From NCBI GenBank assembly GCA_004559845.1, contig SFWW01000064.1, forward strand, positions 1 to 8,549: a stretch of 8,549 nt of DNA, read 5' to 3'. This DNA comes from a bacterium (GTDB lineage: Bacteria > Bacteroidota > Bacteroidia > Bacteroidales > Muribaculaceae). Below the pieces are notes generated by a model. The model made no database searches and was not told the DNA's origin. It worked only from the letters and a program-made list of their open reading frames with translations. The translations under genes and the position numbers were made by a program. Below, one piece after another: positions 1 through 5,350 of this stretch; the stretch's first letter is position 1, and every line of letters begins with the position of its first letter.

Positions 1-1
1 C

Positions 2-1198
2 TTAGTCTTGGGGGTAGAGGGCGATAAACACGTCGCTTTCGCGGAGTTTTTGGGCTTGTGCATGCAGTTGGGAAAGCGACACATCGCCCACCACATATTT
101 ATAGCTATCAGAGTAATAGCTTTCGTGGATGGTGGTGAAATCGAGCAGATTGAGTGTTGCAGGGCTATCGTAGCGATAATAGATGCGCACAAAATAATCG
201 TTTGAGAATTTCAACGGGTGGGCGGCATCGAGTTTCTTATACTGGTAGCGATAATCATAGAGCTGTGCAGTGATGTCGCTCAGCACGGCAGAACCTGTTG
301 GAAATCCGCCGGCACCTTGTCCAAACATAAATTGCTTGTAATAGAACAGCCCTTTGATCACCACCCCATTGAATTCATCTTCCACACTATATATATACTT
401 CTGCTTAGATAGCAGATGCGGCATCACGGAAAGAATCAACTTATCGTCGTCGACCTTTTCCGACCAGCCCACGAGTTTGATGCGTCGCTGTTTTTCGTGT
501 GCGAATTGAATGTCGTGTTCATTCATATTTCCGATGCCGAAATTGAAAATTTCTTCCGGTTGCACATACACGCCAAAGGCATGGATGCTGATAATGATGA
601 GTTTGAAAAGCGAGTCCCAGCCTCCAATATCAAGAGTGGGGTCGCTCTCCGCGAAGCCCAACTTTTGTGCCAATTCCAGCGCTTGTGCATAATTCATTCC
701 CTCGTTGAAGATTTTGGAAAGGATAAAATTCGACGACCCATTAAGAATACCTTTCACGCTAATCAGCAAATCATTATCGTAGTATTCCTCCAAATTACGA
801 ATCACGGGAATGCTGCCGCAAGCCGAAGCATCGTAAAGGAGTGCCGTGTGGTTTTGGCGTTGGAGTGTAATCATCTCGTTAATGTGGCGCGCCAGCATTT
901 TTTTATTACCGCTCACCACCGGCAATTGTGCTTGAAGTGCGCGCTTCACGATAGCGTAAGCCGCCTCGGCATCGTCGATGAGTTCCACGATAAAATTCAC
1001 GCGAGGGTCGCTGAAAATGTCGTCGGCTTGGTCGGTAAATTCCAGTTCGGGTGCTTCGGCTTGATGCTTAGGCACATTGCGCACACACACCTTCACAATG
1101 TTTACATTTTCCGGTTTAATTTTTTGGAGCACATCGTAGAGACCTTTTCCCACAGTGCCAAAGCCAAACAAGCCTATATTGATAGTTTTTGAATTCAT
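2..1198 (-). CDS. hom: Homoserine dehydrogenase, short form without ACT domain
   Basis: This enzyme reduces L-aspartate 4-semialdehyde to L-homoserine with NAD(P)H in the cytoplasm, the branch point to threonine and methionine. The 398-aa protein opens with a Rossmann strand and the dinucleotide motif GFGTVG (residues 12-17). Lys99 lies in VVSGNKKMLA. The substrate-domain signatures are GILNGSSNFIL (150-160) and ESDPTLDIGGWDSLFKL (184-200), where Asp195 and Lys199 align with the catalytic Asp/Lys pair of the family. The protein ends soon after the catalytic domain, so the C-terminal ACT domain that gives threonine feedback in many homologues (about 430 aa) is absent. It also has no fused aspartokinase. 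The ATG lies 16 nt beyond the metX stop, so the two are probably cotranscribed. The stop codon falls at bases 2-4, so the gene is complete. An oddity is VELIDDAE (71-78), where many homologues have Gly-Gly. Family assignment is firm; the lack of feedback control is inference. Confidence 0.95.
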   Translation of the reverse strand: MNSKTINIGLFGFGTVGKGLYDVLQKIKPENVNIVKVCVRNVPKHQAEAPELEFTDQADDIFSDPRVNFIVELIDDAEAAYAIVKRALQAQLPVVSGNKKMLARHINEMITLQRQNHTALLYDASACGSIPVIRNLEEYYDNDLLISVKGILNGSSNFILSKIFNEGMNYAQALELAQKLGFAESDPTLDIGGWDSLFKLIIISIHAFGVYVQPEEIFNFGIGNMNEHDIQFAHEKQRRIKLVGWSEKVDDDKLILSVMPHLLSKQKYIYSVEDEFNGVVIKGLFYYKQFMFGQGAGGFPTGSAVLSDITAQLYDYRYQYKKLDAAHPLKFSNDYFVRIYYRYDSPATLNLLDFTTIHESYYSDSYKYVVGDVSLSQLHAQAQKLRESDVFIALYPQD

Positions 1199-1214
1199 AT
1201 TTTGAGTTGTCGAG

Positions 1215-2252
1215 TTATGACAAATTGTTTAGTTGTCGATTGATAAATGATTGAATTAGCGCGTCTAATTTTTCGCTTTCCACCAGGAAGCCATCATGAC
1301 CGAAATCGGAATCGATGGTGAAATGCCGAGAATCCGGAATATGGTCGGCAATGAATTGCACATCCGATGGCGGGAAAAGCAAATCGCTGGAAATGCTCAC
1401 CAGTAGCGCTCTTGCCTTGATAGATTGCAGCGCCTCTGCCACCGAGCCTCTGCCACGCCCTAAATGATGCGAATCGTAGGCTTGCAGGAGGCGATAATAG
1501 GAATATGCATTGAAGCGACGGCGGAGTTTTTCGCCTTGGTAACGCTGATAAGAGAGCACCCGATGATGGAAAGGCGATTCGGCAGGCGTGGCAGGGTCGG
1601 CTTGCGTTTTATCGTAGGCCTTACCGCCGCGATAACTGAGCAGAGCGATGCTACGTGCCGTTGCCATCCCGGAAAGCCCTGCTTGCAAATGGCGCTCACC
1701 AAAGGTGGGGTCGGTTTCGATTGCCATTCGCTGACTTTCATTAAATGCCACGCCCCAAGGATAGGCTTGAGCGCCGGTGGCAATGAGCACGGCATTTTGT
1801 GCGAAATCGGGCTCCATCACGAGCCATTCCAAGCATTGAAAACCGCCCACACTGCTCCCAATTAGCATTTTCACCGAGTGGATGCCTAAATGCTGCGCCA
1901 GCAGCTGATGTGCACGCACCATGTCGCGGATAGTGACCAACGGAAAATCGCCATACCAAGGCTCACCTGTGGTGGGATTCACCGAGGTGGGTCCGGTGCT
2001 GCCATAGCACGAACCGAGAATATTGGCACACACCACAAAATATTTGTCAGGGTCGAGAAACTTGCCTTTTTCCACCGTGCCTTGCCACCAATCAGCCACA
2101 TCGCTATTGGCTGTGAGCGCATGGCACACCCACACCACATTATCTTTTTGGGAAGAAAGGGTGCCATAAGTGTGATAGGTGATTTGCAACGAGGGCAACT
2201 CCTCGCCACATTCAAGCACAAATGGTTTGCAGTAGTTATAATAATGTTCCAT
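1215..2252 (-). CDS. metX: Homoserine O-acetyltransferase (MetX, alpha/beta hydrolase fold)
   Basis: The enzyme transfers an acyl group, normally acetyl from acetyl-CoA, to the hydroxyl of L-homoserine, the first committed step to methionine. From the ATG at 2252 the protein has 345 aa. Family landmarks in order are CHALTANSDVADWW, NILGSCYGSTGP, the nucleophile elbow GSSVGG (Ser134), SSDLLFP (Asp290) and FGHDGF (His319), which give the Ser-Asp-His triad. A longer start at the TTG at 2270 is possible on frame alone, but that TTG lies inside the -7 box of the promoter and upstream of the expected transcript start, so the ATG is preferred. The gene is first in a unit with hom, whose product makes its substrate. 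The sulfhydrylase step (metY) is not in the window. Acetyl versus succinyl specificity cannot be proved by eye, since both types share this fold. No S-adenosylmethionine riboswitch fits in the roughly 10-nt leader. Confidence 0.94.
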   Translation of the reverse strand: MEHYYNYCKPFVLECGEELPSLQITYHTYGTLSSQKDNVVWVCHALTANSDVADWWQGTVEKGKFLDPDKYFVVCANILGSCYGSTGPTSVNPTTGEPWYGDFPLVTIRDMVRAHQLLAQHLGIHSVKMLIGSSVGGFQCLEWLVMEPDFAQNAVLIATGAQAYPWGVAFNESQRMAIETDPTFGERHLQAGLSGMATARSIALLSYRGGKAYDKTQADPATPAESPFHHRVLSYQRYQGEKLRRRFNAYSYYRLLQAYDSHHLGRGRGSVAEALQSIKARALLVSISSDLLFPPSDVQFIADHIPDSRHFTIDSDFGHDGFLVESEKLDALIQSFINRQLNNLS

Positions 2253-2267
2253 AAGAGAAATGTGGTG

Positions 2268-2299
2268 CAAAATTACAAAACATTATTCCATCACACAAA
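2268..2299 (-). promoter_or_regulatory. Promoter of metX-hom (Bacteroidota type)
   Basis: On the minus strand TTTG (2299-2296), a 20-nt spacer and TAATTTTG (2275-2268) match the phylum's -33/-7 consensus. Transcription should begin near 2262, about 10 nt before the metX ATG at 2252. This leaves essentially no leader, so attenuation or riboswitch control in the 5' UTR is unlikely. The element is seen directly; its activity is inferred. Confidence 0.75.
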
Positions 2300-2651
2300 T
2301 ATTCAAACGGAATATTTTCTTGAATTTGTCAATATTAAGGAAAATAATTCTGATACCAATGTAAGCAAACAGCTTTGCGAGCGCAAAGTCGCTTTCTATT
2401 TACCCGAGAAACGAATTGAGGGCAGCATGCTCCATTATGCTGCAAAGTGTGCTTCGAGAGCGGTGGCGCACATCAGCAAGAATCAAGCCATAGAGGAATG
2501 CTATAGGGGATCAGCTAACGGAAAGATGTGTGAATCTGTGACTGATGTTCAAACTCATAATCACGAAACACCAAGAGCAAAGCAAAAATGCCGGCATAAA
2601 ATTTCTTACATTGTACCATAAGTCGAAACATAAGTCACCAAAAACAAACAA
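2300..2651. other. Intergenic spacer with three consecutive hairpins
   Basis: No recognisable gene lies here. Between 2373 and 2471 there are three adjacent inverted repeats: CTTTGCG/CGCAAAG with a 2-nt centre (2373-2388), GCAGCAT/ATGCTGC with an 8-nt loop (2422-2443), and GTGTGC/GCGCAC with one G-U pair (2447-2471). This part is noticeably richer in G and C than the rest of the spacer. A plus-strand frame is open from inside metX to 2621 and could start at ATG 2427 (64 codons), but it matches nothing I know. The rest has the palindrome TGCCGGCA at 2589-2596 and a direct repeat CATAAGTC at 2617 and 2629. It may be a structured RNA, a dispersed repeat or gene debris. Confidence 0.4.
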
Positions 2652-2707
2652 AAAAAATTGCTAAAACGAAGGCAATCATCTGACTATCCTACATTTAGCA
2701 ATTTTTT
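2652..2707 (-). terminator. Probable terminator of the tRNA-Arg transcript
   Basis: A perfect 14-bp inverted repeat (2652-2665 and 2694-2707) has AAAAAATTGCTAAA as its left arm and encloses a 28-nt loop. Read on the minus strand it begins 3 nt after the tRNA 3' end and finishes in a run of Ts, as expected of an intrinsic terminator. The arms carry A and T tracts on both sides, so it could also stop plus-strand transcription. The loop is longer than usual, which lowers confidence. Confidence 0.55.
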
Positions 2708-2710
2708 AGG

Positions 2711-2782
2711 TGATCCCGTGGGGAGTCGAACCCCAATCGAAGGAACCGGAATCCTTTATTCTATCCATTGAACTACGGGACC
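2711..2782 (-). tRNA. tRNA-Arg (anticodon CCG)
   Basis: The 72-nt gene folds into a full cloverleaf on the minus strand. The acceptor stem GGTCCCG/CGGGATC has one G-U pair and discriminator A. The D arm is GTTC/GAAT with an 8-nt loop. The anticodon stem AAGGA/TCCTT holds the loop TTCCGGT, giving anticodon CCG, which reads the arginine codon CGG. The variable loop is 4 nt, and the T arm is TGGGG/CCCCA with loop TTCGACT. The three bases after the discriminator are CCT rather than CCA, so the 3' end must be completed by CCA-adding enzyme. It has its own promoter and probable terminator. Confidence 0.96.
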
Positions 2783-2830
2783 CTTTAGATGAAAAATACT
2801 CACACGCAAGGTGCGATTTTTTTGTTTGGG

Positions 2831-2862
2831 TATGCAAAATTAATGATAATCTTGTAACTTTG
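2831..2862 (+). promoter_or_regulatory. Probable promoter of the ung unit
   Basis: TAACTTTG (2855-2862) fits the -7 consensus. At the expected 20-nt distance lies TATG (2831-2834), three of four matches to TTTG. Transcription would start near 2868, leaving about 70 nt of leader before the ung ATG. The element overlaps almost completely with the divergent tRNA promoter. Confidence 0.5.
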
Positions 2863-2866
2863 CAAA
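2835..2866 (-). promoter_or_regulatory. Promoter of the tRNA-Arg gene
   Basis: On the minus strand TTTG (2866-2863), a 20-nt spacer and TAATTTTG (2842-2835) are the same -7 box and spacing as at metX. The expected start near 2829 gives a pre-tRNA leader of about 47 nt. Its -33 box abuts the -7 box of the divergent ung promoter. Confidence 0.7.
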
Positions 2867-2938
2867 TGTGCATCGCAAGAAGCCCCTTTTTTCGGTGAAA
2901 ACCTATCTGTAATTTTTCAACCAAACGACGTTTTTTTT

Positions 2939-3601
2939 ATGACAGTGAATATTGAGCCCTCTTGGAATGAAGCCCTTTCTTCGGAATGGGACAAGCCTTA
3001 TTTCCAAAATCTTGTGCAATTTGTGAAAGAAGAATATCGCCGTAAACGCATTTTTCCTCCCGGCAAAGAAATTTTTGCGGCTTTCAATGCCACTCCTTTC
3101 CACGAAGTGAAAGTGGTGATACTCGGGCAAGACCCTTATCACGAGCCAGGACAAGCCAACGGATTGTGTTTTTCGGTGCGCGATGGCGTGGCGTTTCCGC
3201 CATCGTTGCTCAATATTTTTAAGGAAATCAATGCCGACACCGGAGCGCCCATTCCCGCCAGCGGCGACCTTTCGCGGTGGGCAAAGCAGGGCGTGCTGCT
3301 ACTCAATTCCACCCTCACGGTGGAAGAGCACAAGGCAGCATCGCACCAAGGCAAGGGCTGGGAAGAATTTACCGACACGGTGATAGAGCGCTTGAGCGAG
3401 CAATGCGAGCATTTAGTGTTTGTGCTCTGGGGGTCGTTTGCCATCAAAAAAGGGGCGAAAATCAACAAACAAAAGCATTTGGTGCTCACCTCGCCCCATC
3501 CGTCTCCCTTGTCGGCATATCGCGGATTTTTCGGCAACCATCATTTCTCGAAAGCCAACAGCTATCTGACGGCGCATGGCAAAACACCCATCCAATGGTA
3601 A
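2939..3601 (+). CDS. ung: Uracil-DNA glycosylase, family 1
   Basis: The enzyme cuts the N-glycosidic bond of uracil in DNA, starting base-excision repair after cytosine deamination or dUTP incorporation. The 220-aa protein has the usual family length and both active-site motifs. The water-activating loop is GQDPYH (63-68, Asp65), and the minor-groove intercalation loop is HPSPLSAYRG (187-196, His187). Phe79 in LCFSV and Asn123 in LLNSTLTV fit the uracil-stacking and uracil-reading positions. The start at ATG 2939 gives the typical N-terminus with SWNEAL. The stop overlaps the start of the next gene, so the two are likely translationally coupled. No oddities were seen, and no signal peptide. 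Confidence 0.97.
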   Translation: MTVNIEPSWNEALSSEWDKPYFQNLVQFVKEEYRRKRIFPPGKEIFAAFNATPFHEVKVVILGQDPYHEPGQANGLCFSVRDGVAFPPSLLNIFKEINADTGAPIPASGDLSRWAKQGVLLLNSTLTVEEHKAASHQGKGWEEFTDTVIERLSEQCEHLVFVLWGSFAIKKGAKINKQKHLVLTSPHPSPLSAYRGFFGNHHFSKANSYLTAHGKTPIQW

Positions 3602-4059
3602 ACAACGACGCTATATATAAAGATGTGGTGCGCTACATAGGCGAACTGATAAAGGTGAACACGCTGCCCGCCGGCGTGCTCTGCAATGTGATGGCTGCGC
3701 TTCAGCAGGCGCTGCCGCACTACTTTTGGGTGGGACTCTATGTGGTGAATGGCAATCGCTTGGAACTGGGGCCCTTTCAAGGACCTCCGGCTTGCTCCTG
3801 TATTCATAAAGGAAAAGGCGTGTGTGGCACGGCGTGGGCAGAGGCGCGCACTATCGTGGTGCCCGATGTGGAACAATTTGCGGGACACATTGCTTGCAGT
3901 TCGCTTTCTAAAAGCGAGATTGTGGTGCCGGTGATGCGCAATGGCGAAGTGGTGGCTGTGATAGATGTGGATAGCCGTGAGCTCAACGCCTTCAATGCTA
4001 CCGATCGGCACCATTTGGAGCACATTGCCGCTATGCTATCCGAAAGCGGCTTGCTGTAA
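3595..4059 (+). CDS. msrC: Free methionine-(R)-sulfoxide reductase (GAF domain)
   Basis: The enzyme reduces free L-methionine-(R)-sulfoxide to methionine, probably using thioredoxin, and repairs oxidised free methionine rather than protein-bound residues. The 154-aa protein is a single GAF domain. Three cysteines, Cys67 (FQGPPAC), Cys77 (GKGVCGTA) and Cys101 (GHIACSS), are spaced 10 and 24 residues apart, as in the E. coli fRMsr trio Cys84/94/118. SEIVVPV and IDVDS are further family signatures. The same frame is open from 3277, but that part is antisense-like noise over ung, and homology begins just after ATG 3595. This ATG overlaps the ung stop by 7 nt, which points to translational coupling in a two-gene unit ended by the hairpin at 4138-4175. 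A plain GAF sensor is the alternative, but the cysteine pattern argues against it. Confidence 0.92.
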   Translation: MVNNDAIYKDVVRYIGELIKVNTLPAGVLCNVMAALQQALPHYFWVGLYVVNGNRLELGPFQGPPACSCIHKGKGVCGTAWAEARTIVVPDVEQFAGHIACSSLSKSEIVVPVMRNGEVVAVIDVDSRELNAFNATDRHHLEHIAAMLSESGLL

Positions 4060-4137
4060 GGGTGTGCCCCAACGGGGGCTTGGATTCATTCCTCTACGTA
4101 TCAATTTTGAAAGCCATCATCTTTGAACGAAGACACA

Positions 4138-4175
4138 AAAATGCGGACTTAGTTTCACAACCGGGTCCGCATTTT
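4138..4175 (+). terminator. Intrinsic terminator after ung-msrC
   Basis: An 11-bp perfect stem (AAAATGCGGAC at 4138-4148 pairing with 4165-4175) has a 16-nt loop and is followed by a T-rich tail to about 4187. It lies 79 nt after the msrC stop and well before the next promoter. The A-tract on the left arm means it could also work on the minus strand. Confidence 0.75.
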
Positions 4176-4226
4176 GTTCTGTCTTTAATTACCATATAAA
4201 AACTTGTCAAATCACATATTTTTCAA

Positions 4227-4345
4227 ATAACGAGAATAACAAAGTTTACTTTTCCGCCACAAAGTTCACACTTTTTCCAAAAATTCGCAAGAATAACGAA
4301 AAATTCAGAAAAATATCCTATATTTGCGGAAAATAAAACAAATAT
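4227..4345 (+). promoter_or_regulatory. Promoter and repeat-rich putative operator region of the Lrp-type gene
   Basis: TATATTTG (4319-4326) matches the -7 consensus, but no good -33 box sits 19-21 nt upstream, as would suit an activated or tightly regulated promoter. Around it are short repeats: ATAAC at 4227, 4236 and 4293; ACAAAGTTYAC at 4239 and 4259 (20 bp apart); AAATATCC at 4311 and 4340 (29 bp apart, near three helical turns); and the inverted pair ATATTTG/CAAATAT (4320-4326 and 4339-4345), which straddles the -7 box and likely start. Lrp-family proteins commonly bind phased sites at their own promoters, so autoregulation is a reasonable inference. The region is AT-rich, so some repeats could be chance. 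Confidence 0.45.
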
Positions 4346-4386
4346 CCGAAAATTTCACTGCAAACAACTTCAAACTTAGATAAATT

Positions 4387-4857
4387 ATGATTGAAAAACT
4401 GGATGCTATCGACATTAAAATTTTGAAAGTGCTTCAGCAAAATGCCAAACTCACCACCAAGGAATTGGCGGAAGCCGTACATCTATCGCCATCGCCCACT
4501 TTTGAGCGGCAAAAACGATTGGAACGCGAAGGATATATCCAAAAATATGTGGCAATTGTGGACCCCAACATGGCGGGCAACGATATGATGGTGCTCTGCA
4601 ACATTCGCCTGAAGCAGCACGGCAAGGAATATGCCCGCGAATTTGTGGACGCTGTGAAGGAAATGGAAGAGGTGACGGAATGTTACAACACCAGCGGCGA
4701 CTTCGACTATATCATCAAGGTGTTTGTGCGAAATATGCCTCATTACCAGGATTTTGTGCTTAATCGGTTGGGCGAAATGGAATCCATCGGCTCGGTGCAC
4801 AGCGTGTTTGTGATTGGCACCGTGAAGTGTCTGCACTCCGTGCCGGTAGCCAAGTGA
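4387..4857 (+). CDS. Lrp/AsnC-family transcriptional regulator
   Basis: This is a DNA-binding regulator that usually responds to an amino acid or related small molecule and assembles into dimers, octamers or larger rings. The 156-aa length is typical. Residues 1-60 form the winged helix-turn-helix: LDAIDIKILKVLQQNAKLTTKELAEAVHLSPSPT with a recognition helix around SPSPTFERQKRLEREGYI. A linker strand (KYVAIVDP) leads to the ligand/oligomerisation RAM domain at about 65-148, with VTECYNTSGDFDYIIKVFV (95-114) covering the usual ligand-loop motif. ATG 4387 gives the standard MIEKLDAID start. It is transcribed alone, after a terminator, from a repeat-rich region. Its effector and targets cannot be read from sequence; nearby methionine genes make amino-acid control plausible but do not prove it. 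Confidence 0.94.
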   Translation: MIEKLDAIDIKILKVLQQNAKLTTKELAEAVHLSPSPTFERQKRLEREGYIQKYVAIVDPNMAGNDMMVLCNIRLKQHGKEYAREFVDAVKEMEEVTECYNTSGDFDYIIKVFVRNMPHYQDFVLNRLGEMESIGSVHSVFVIGTVKCLHSVPVAK

Positions 4858-4885
4858 TTTTTTTGAATGCAACGTGGCTGCGAGT

Positions 4886-4951
4886 CGGCAAGTTGATGAG
4901 GCGACCCCATGTTGCCGGCATATAAAAAAAGCCGGCATAGTAGGTGCACCT
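4886..4951. other. Overlapping alternative hairpins downstream of the Lrp-type gene
   Basis: Two stems share the same bases: CGGCAA (4886-4891) can pair with TTGCCG (4912-4917), while TGCCGGC (4913-4919) can pair with GCCGGCA (4931-4937) around an A-rich 11-nt loop. They exclude each other. A 10-bp palindrome AGGTGCACCT follows at 4942-4951. No T-run follows the second stem on the plus strand, so it is not a standard intrinsic terminator. It may process or protect the 3' end of the Lrp mRNA. Confidence 0.35.
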
Positions 4952-5068
4952 GTTAATATTGTTTAAAAATAAGCCATTTACCCCGACTTAAAACAAATTG
5001 AAACGAAATGAAACATATCGCTTAAAATTTGAAACAAAATAAAATTCACACTTAAAAACAACAACCCG

Positions 5069-5076
5069 TAACTTTG
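5069..5076 (+). promoter_or_regulatory. Isolated -7-like box
   Basis: TAACTTTG, followed by C, matches the -7 consensus, but the -33 position (5045-5048, TTCA) is poor. About 36 nt downstream lies ATG 5112, whose frame stops after two codons (ATG GCA TAA). No intact gene follows, so this may be a leftover promoter of a lost gene or a chance match in AT-rich DNA. Confidence 0.25.
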
Positions 5077-5153
5077 CAACCGAGAAAGTAACAAATATAA
5101 ACAGAAGAAATATGGCATAAATTGGCAAAATTAAAAAATATGTTTTCGCATAT

Positions 5154-5189
5154 AAAAAAAAAGACACCGCGAAATCACTTCGGAGTGCC
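5154..5189 (-). terminator. Intrinsic terminator of the minus-strand small transcript
   Basis: On the minus strand GGCACTCCG (5189-5181) pairs with CGCGGTGTC (5171-5163), eight of nine positions including two G-U pairs, across a 9-nt loop. Nine Ts follow directly (5162-5154). The two G-U pairs become A-C mismatches in a plus-strand RNA, so the hairpin is strand-specific and faces minus-strand transcription. Confidence 0.65.
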
Positions 5190-5258
5190 TTAGGAAAAAA
5201 TAGTATGAATAAAATGAGGTAAATTAAGGTTAATCTCTTTAATGCCTTTATATTTCAT
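5190..5258 (-). CDS. Possible 22-aa small protein
   Basis: The ORF runs from ATG 5258 to TAA 5190-5192 and encodes a 22-residue peptide beginning MKYKGIKEINLN and ending HTIFS. It has a basic N-terminal part and a more hydrophobic C-terminal half, with no clear signal peptide or membrane helix. It lies fully inside the predicted small transcript and its stop touches the terminator stem, a tidy arrangement for a monocistronic small gene. An ORF of this length easily occurs by chance, and there is no homologue I recognise. Confidence 0.25.
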   Translation of the reverse strand: MKYKGIKEINLNLPHFIHTIFS

Positions 5259-5308
5259 ACCACATTCATTGAGGATGTGATAGGATTATCTTTCCGTAAA
5301 AATCCGCA

Positions 5309-5340
5309 CTTTCGTTTGGATAAAGAATTGCTTTCGTTTG
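5309..5340 (-). repeat. 10-bp direct repeat at the 5' end of the small transcript
   Basis: CAAACGAAAG occurs twice on the minus strand, at 5340-5331 and 5318-5309, 22 bp apart (about two helical turns). The first copy begins only a few bases after the predicted transcription start. Placement and phasing fit a repressor site or a repeated RNA-protein contact. No regulator can be named. Confidence 0.5.
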
Positions 5341-5350
5341 AAAAACTGTA

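Larger units (their letters stand above)
5154..5345 (-). ncRNA. Candidate small transcript (about 190 nt) with its own promoter and terminator
   Basis: A consensus promoter (5351-5382) predicts a start near 5344, and a hairpin plus nine Ts predicts an end near 5154, bounding a minus-strand RNA of about 190 nt. The 5' part holds two copies of CAAACGAAAG 22 nt apart and a small stem GGATT/AATCC (5301-5305 with 5283-5287). The 3' half holds a 22-codon ORF that ends one base before the terminator stem. It resembles no RNA family I know. It could be a regulatory sRNA, a small-protein mRNA, or both. Existence of the transcript is inferred from the signals, not observed. Confidence 0.4.

Noticed and set aside
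416..1192. 258-codon plus-strand open frame opposite hom
   Set aside because: Antisense to a clear homoserine dehydrogenase with full motifs; no domain resemblance.
1205..1239. Direct repeat AGTTGTCGA at 1205 and 1231 at the metX/hom junction
   Set aside because: Short, with one copy within the metX C-terminal codons; most likely chance.
1890..2621. Long plus-strand open frame spanning metX antisense and the spacer
   Set aside because: Most of it is antisense to well-supported metX; the remaining part (ATG 2427, 64 codons) has no recognised motif, promoter or homologue.
3277..3594. N-terminal extension of the msrC frame over ung
   Set aside because: It overlaps ung almost fully, reads as low-quality basic sequence, and the GAF homology starts after ATG 3595.
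4816..4864. Stem-loop in the 3' end of the Lrp-type gene followed by seven Ts as its terminator
   Set aside because: GGCAC/GTGCC pairs, but the T-run begins 13 nt after the stem, too far for a normal intrinsic terminator.
2589..4937. GCCGGCATA seen at 2590, 4914 and 4931 as a dispersed regulatory motif
   Set aside because: The core is a short palindrome and two of the three copies form one hairpin; too few for a motif claim.
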